The translations under genes were made by a program, and so were the position numbers. Source: Trametopsis cervina (Eukaryota > Basidiomycota > Agaricomycetes > Polyporales > Irpicaceae). From it: DNA of 30,434 nucleotides. The DNA lies in NCBI GenBank assembly GCA_022385755.1, contig MU278381.1, forward strand, positions 190,991-221,424. Direction: 5' to 3'. Numbering within the stretch: position 1 is the first letter of the stretch; each line of letters begins with the position of its first letter. Shown here in pieces: positions 27,736 through 30,434 of this stretch. The notes beneath the pieces were generated by a model that was not told the DNA's origin, ran no database searches, and saw only the letters and a program-made list of their open reading frames with translations.

Positions 27736-30433
27736 CTATGTACGTGTAAGTGTTATCTGATCTAATTTTTCCCGAGCAAGCGACTGGGCACCATTGACGA
27801 TGAGGTTTGTTTGAGCCCTCTTATTCTTGAGAGCCCCTGCCCATTTCCTTGCGTGTTTGGGCCCCTCGTTACCTGACTTGATGGCATGTAGTCGACCTAG
27901 ATACCAACGTTCGTCCTTGTCTGTCCAATACCCAACGTGCATCCCTGATCCGCTCCATGTGTTGTGTTTCGGCCACCACGATTTATCACTTGCTCCGTAA
28001 ACTTCGTTATTTGCCTGGTCTGTACCATTGTGTTAATATATGTATATCTCGATATATATTTGCGTACGCACTTCCCAGATTTCGATACACGCCACAGACG
28101 ATGTCGAGTTCATGTTCTGTTAAAGTATCGTCAATGAAAGGTGCGCCGTCCGTCATGACGATGTCGGTCTTTGTGTGGTGTCCGCTTGGTCCACGTAGAA
28201 CGTCGTCAGACCCAATGGATTCCATAGCCAGCCTCCAGACAATACCTCCCATCATAAGTGCCGTTCGGCCACGCGGAGACTGAAGTATTCGATCCCGTTC
28301 CTGCTCGTACATTGCATAGTCGTGCTTTGTATACTCGCAGTCTTGTGTTCTAATGCCGAGTCCAAGCGGAACACCTTCCCGGAACAGTGGTGGGTCTCTG
28401 GGGAGCGGTAGGTCGTCGATATGTTCCATGTATTGATGCACTGTTTTGAACGATATGCCCCTCTCTAGAAGATACTCGGCTACGTCCAGTAAAGTGGGTC
28501 CTAAGCCAAGGCGCAAGATTTGGCACGTCGTTACAGCATCGTCGAGGAGTAGCTTCCATTTCGCATCCCGTACTTTGCTGGATACCAAGTAAGCAGGCGT
28601 CGAGGTTGTTGATTGCCCAGATTTATAACCATTGTTGCCGTCGGCGTGTAACACCTTGATGTCCATTTGTGCGCGTGGGTAGGATACCTGATAGATACAG
28701 AAGTCGCATGCGTTTCGGAGGGGTGTGGTAGGGGTTGCGTTTGACGTGAGGCACGTCACGAAGTCGATAGCCGCGGCAGAAACGTGTGGAGGTGCTTTGT
28801 GGCTGAGGTGCACGACGAATGCACACACTCGTTCGAAGTCAATTTCGCCCGTAGCCGTGGTTGTAACATAATCCACCTGCGGCTGTATTCCAAACCGCGC
28901 ATACAACATATCCAAAACTGTCTCCCTTGTGGCGACTACGTCGGCAGATGTGCTTGGGGTGAAACTCCCGTACCTGCGTTCGATGTATGTGTCCCAGCCT
29001 TTACACAGTACCGTGGGGTCCAATGACTTTGGCCCTGCATGTGCGCGAGGTGCTGAAACATTCGTTGTTTCGGTATGCGACACTGCGCGTGTGTTGCGGT
29101 AACTTGTTGCCCAATCGTTCTGGTCTTGTAGACGTCTTTGGCGAGGCGGTGTACGGGATCGACGTCGAGGATGAACGTTTGCCATATGTCCTTGTGATGC
29201 CGGTACATGTTCCTCGTTCCTGCTGCGTGTAGGAGGCGAGTGTGATCTTCTGCGATCAGGGGAGTGGGGATATCGCAAAGACAGTCGGACTTCCGGTGCT
29301 GGCACACCTTCAGGTGAAGGGCCGTGCATTGGACTGTGGGCGGGGTACTCGTGATTCTTTTGTTGATGTGCTGAAGTGGGTGTGTGATATTGAGTGCGAT
29401 AATCTCACATCCGATTAGGTTTGCACTTACCCTGTGCCGCGCTGTTGTTTATGTCCGTGTGGACGTCACGGACAGCCGGTTCGATATTGTCGTACCAATA
29501 GACCTCAGGTGCTTCTGCGTCGGGGGCGAATCCGCTACATATGTCGTACTCGCCTCTAACCGAGTTGAAGACTTTGTGTTCGTCTGGTATAAATTCCCAA
29601 TCGGTCTCGATCTCGTAACGCGTCATGCGTCTTCGGGTGAAATTGCCCTCATCGTCTTCGTCCCATACGAACACTCGTATCTTCTTGTTCGGGTAACCTT
29701 TATCCTTGCACATTTCCGCCCGTTGTAAGCGTCTTTCCCGCTCTGACCGCGTCTCGTCCTGTAACCGCTTCTTGCAATATACTTCTTCTGCTTTCATGAA
29801 ATCCTCCCAAGTCTGTCCCGGGATCTGACGGGTGATGGGGTCTGGACGACGATGTGTCGATGATGCTGGGTTCGAGGTGTCGGCTGACGTCGGGGCTGAT
29901 GGAGCACGGTTTGGGAGTAGGGTAGACACCTCGTTTGAAGCTGGTAAAGACTGCACGAGTTCAATTTTGTCCATCGGCAGTAGGAAGTGTGTCGCCATGG
30001 GATGATGCGTCCATCGCTGTTTGCCATAGTACAAGTACACAGGTACTCCGAACCTCTCGATTATTGCCTTAACATGCGACTGCATTTCTAGCGATACAGT
30101 TTCGTCCATCGGGATTACCATACCAGCCCTGTGACATGGTCGGCGATCGCGGTATTCACTCCGACATATTATTGAGTTGCTTATCTCGTCGATGAGCGCA
30201 GGGGGTAAGATTTTCCTATCGGCAACGCGCTCCAACCAATGTCTCGGTTGCCGATTGAGGGAGATGGTAAAGAAAGAAAGCAAGCCGACAGTTGCCGCAA
30301 ACGCTGCCCGAACGCGAGTGAAGTGATTTTTTGCTTCGCGGTGTGTCGGAAAGCTTCGGTTCACGTAATCGAACGTGTATGGCCAAGGGGTATACAGGAA
30401 ATCTAGGGTAGTCAACAATCCTATTTTACACAT
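27736..30433 (-). CDS. Three-exon gene of unknown function, Agaricomycete-type family (5' end possibly outside window)
   Basis: Exons 30433-29431, 29370-28072 and 28019-27736 join in frame to 861 residues. Intron 1 is 60 nt (donor GTAAGTG, acceptor TTCAG) and intron 2 is 52 nt (donor GTGCGT, branch-like TTAAC, acceptor TACAG); both are phase 1. Visible parts: an aromatic N-terminal block (FLYTPWPYTFDYVNRSF, then VRAAFAATVGLLSFF), VPVYLYYGKQRW near 130-140, a charged stretch (ETRSERERRLQRAEMCKDKG) followed by IRVFVWDEDDEGNF, an Arg/Ser/Pro-rich linker over the first part of exon 2, GGIVWRLAME, and a C-terminal SWWPKHNTWSGSGMHVGYW block. I recognise this layout from unnamed hypothetical proteins of mushroom-forming fungi, with no function known to me. 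The ATG at 30433 touches the window edge, and an acceptor-like AAATAG lies just inside it, so the true start may be upstream. It could be a host gene or a lineage-expanded, element-linked family. Confidence 0.75.
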
Positions 30434-30434
30434 C

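Noticed and set aside
27736..27942. Separate 68-residue gene
   Set aside because: Its frame continues upstream to an acceptor at 28020 and joins the larger gene as the last exon.

Overview
The window looks like nuclear DNA of a filamentous basidiomycete, most likely an Agaricomycete. The evidence is short introns (48-60 nt) with GTRNGT donors, a Ty1/Copia polyprotein, a RecQ-like helicase paired with a DUF6589-type protein, and an 861-residue three-exon gene of an unnamed family I associate with mushroom-forming fungi. The species cannot be fixed from the sequence. The window is almost wholly mobile DNA. Only the gene at the far right (27736-30433) looks like a possible host gene, and that is uncertain.

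Layout. (1) 997-6518 is a complete 5522-bp DNA transposon with 157-bp terminal inverted repeats (3 mismatches) and a perfect 9-bp target duplication, GTTCAATCC. It carries two convergent spliced genes: a RecQ-like helicase (1281-3327) and a DUF6589-type protein (6309-3508) with a possible DDE-like residue set. The element sits exactly in the B box of a tRNA-like sequence. (2) 1-996, 6528-14185, 22537-26215 and 27222-27640 are nested and truncated copies of one non-coding repeat family. Its ends are asymmetric: TTACGATTCCTGAGG at the very 5' end, and an inverted copy about 28 nt inside the 3' end, followed by a short GC hairpin and CTCACCAAG. Copies insert without target duplication and with T as the 3' flank. 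This is the organisation described for Helentron/Helitron2-type elements and their non-autonomous derivatives. Inside each fuller copy are a 21-bp-period minisatellite, a reverse-oriented tRNA-like sequence with A and B boxes, a strong hairpin in most copies, and about three copies of a ~130-bp module. Two copies (7955-10009 and 11767-14018) are inserted in a third, whose sequence resumes on their far sides. (3) 15985-22070 holds Ty1/Copia material: a relic, a 403-bp 3' LTR, a long gag-pol frame whose gag start is deleted and frameshifted, a 73-bp 5' LTR stub, and a separate solo LTR with its own target duplication. (4) 11968-12842 is an assembly gap (N). (5) 27736-30433 (minus) is a spliced gene of unknown function whose 5' end may lie outside the window.

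How the parts relate: the helicase/DUF6589 transposon landed in an old Helitron-like copy, at the tRNA-like sequence that copy carries. The helicase and the DUF6589 protein are probably the mobility machinery of one element. No protein-coding Helitron (Rep/Hel) gene is visible, so the Helitron-like copies must be mobilised in trans.
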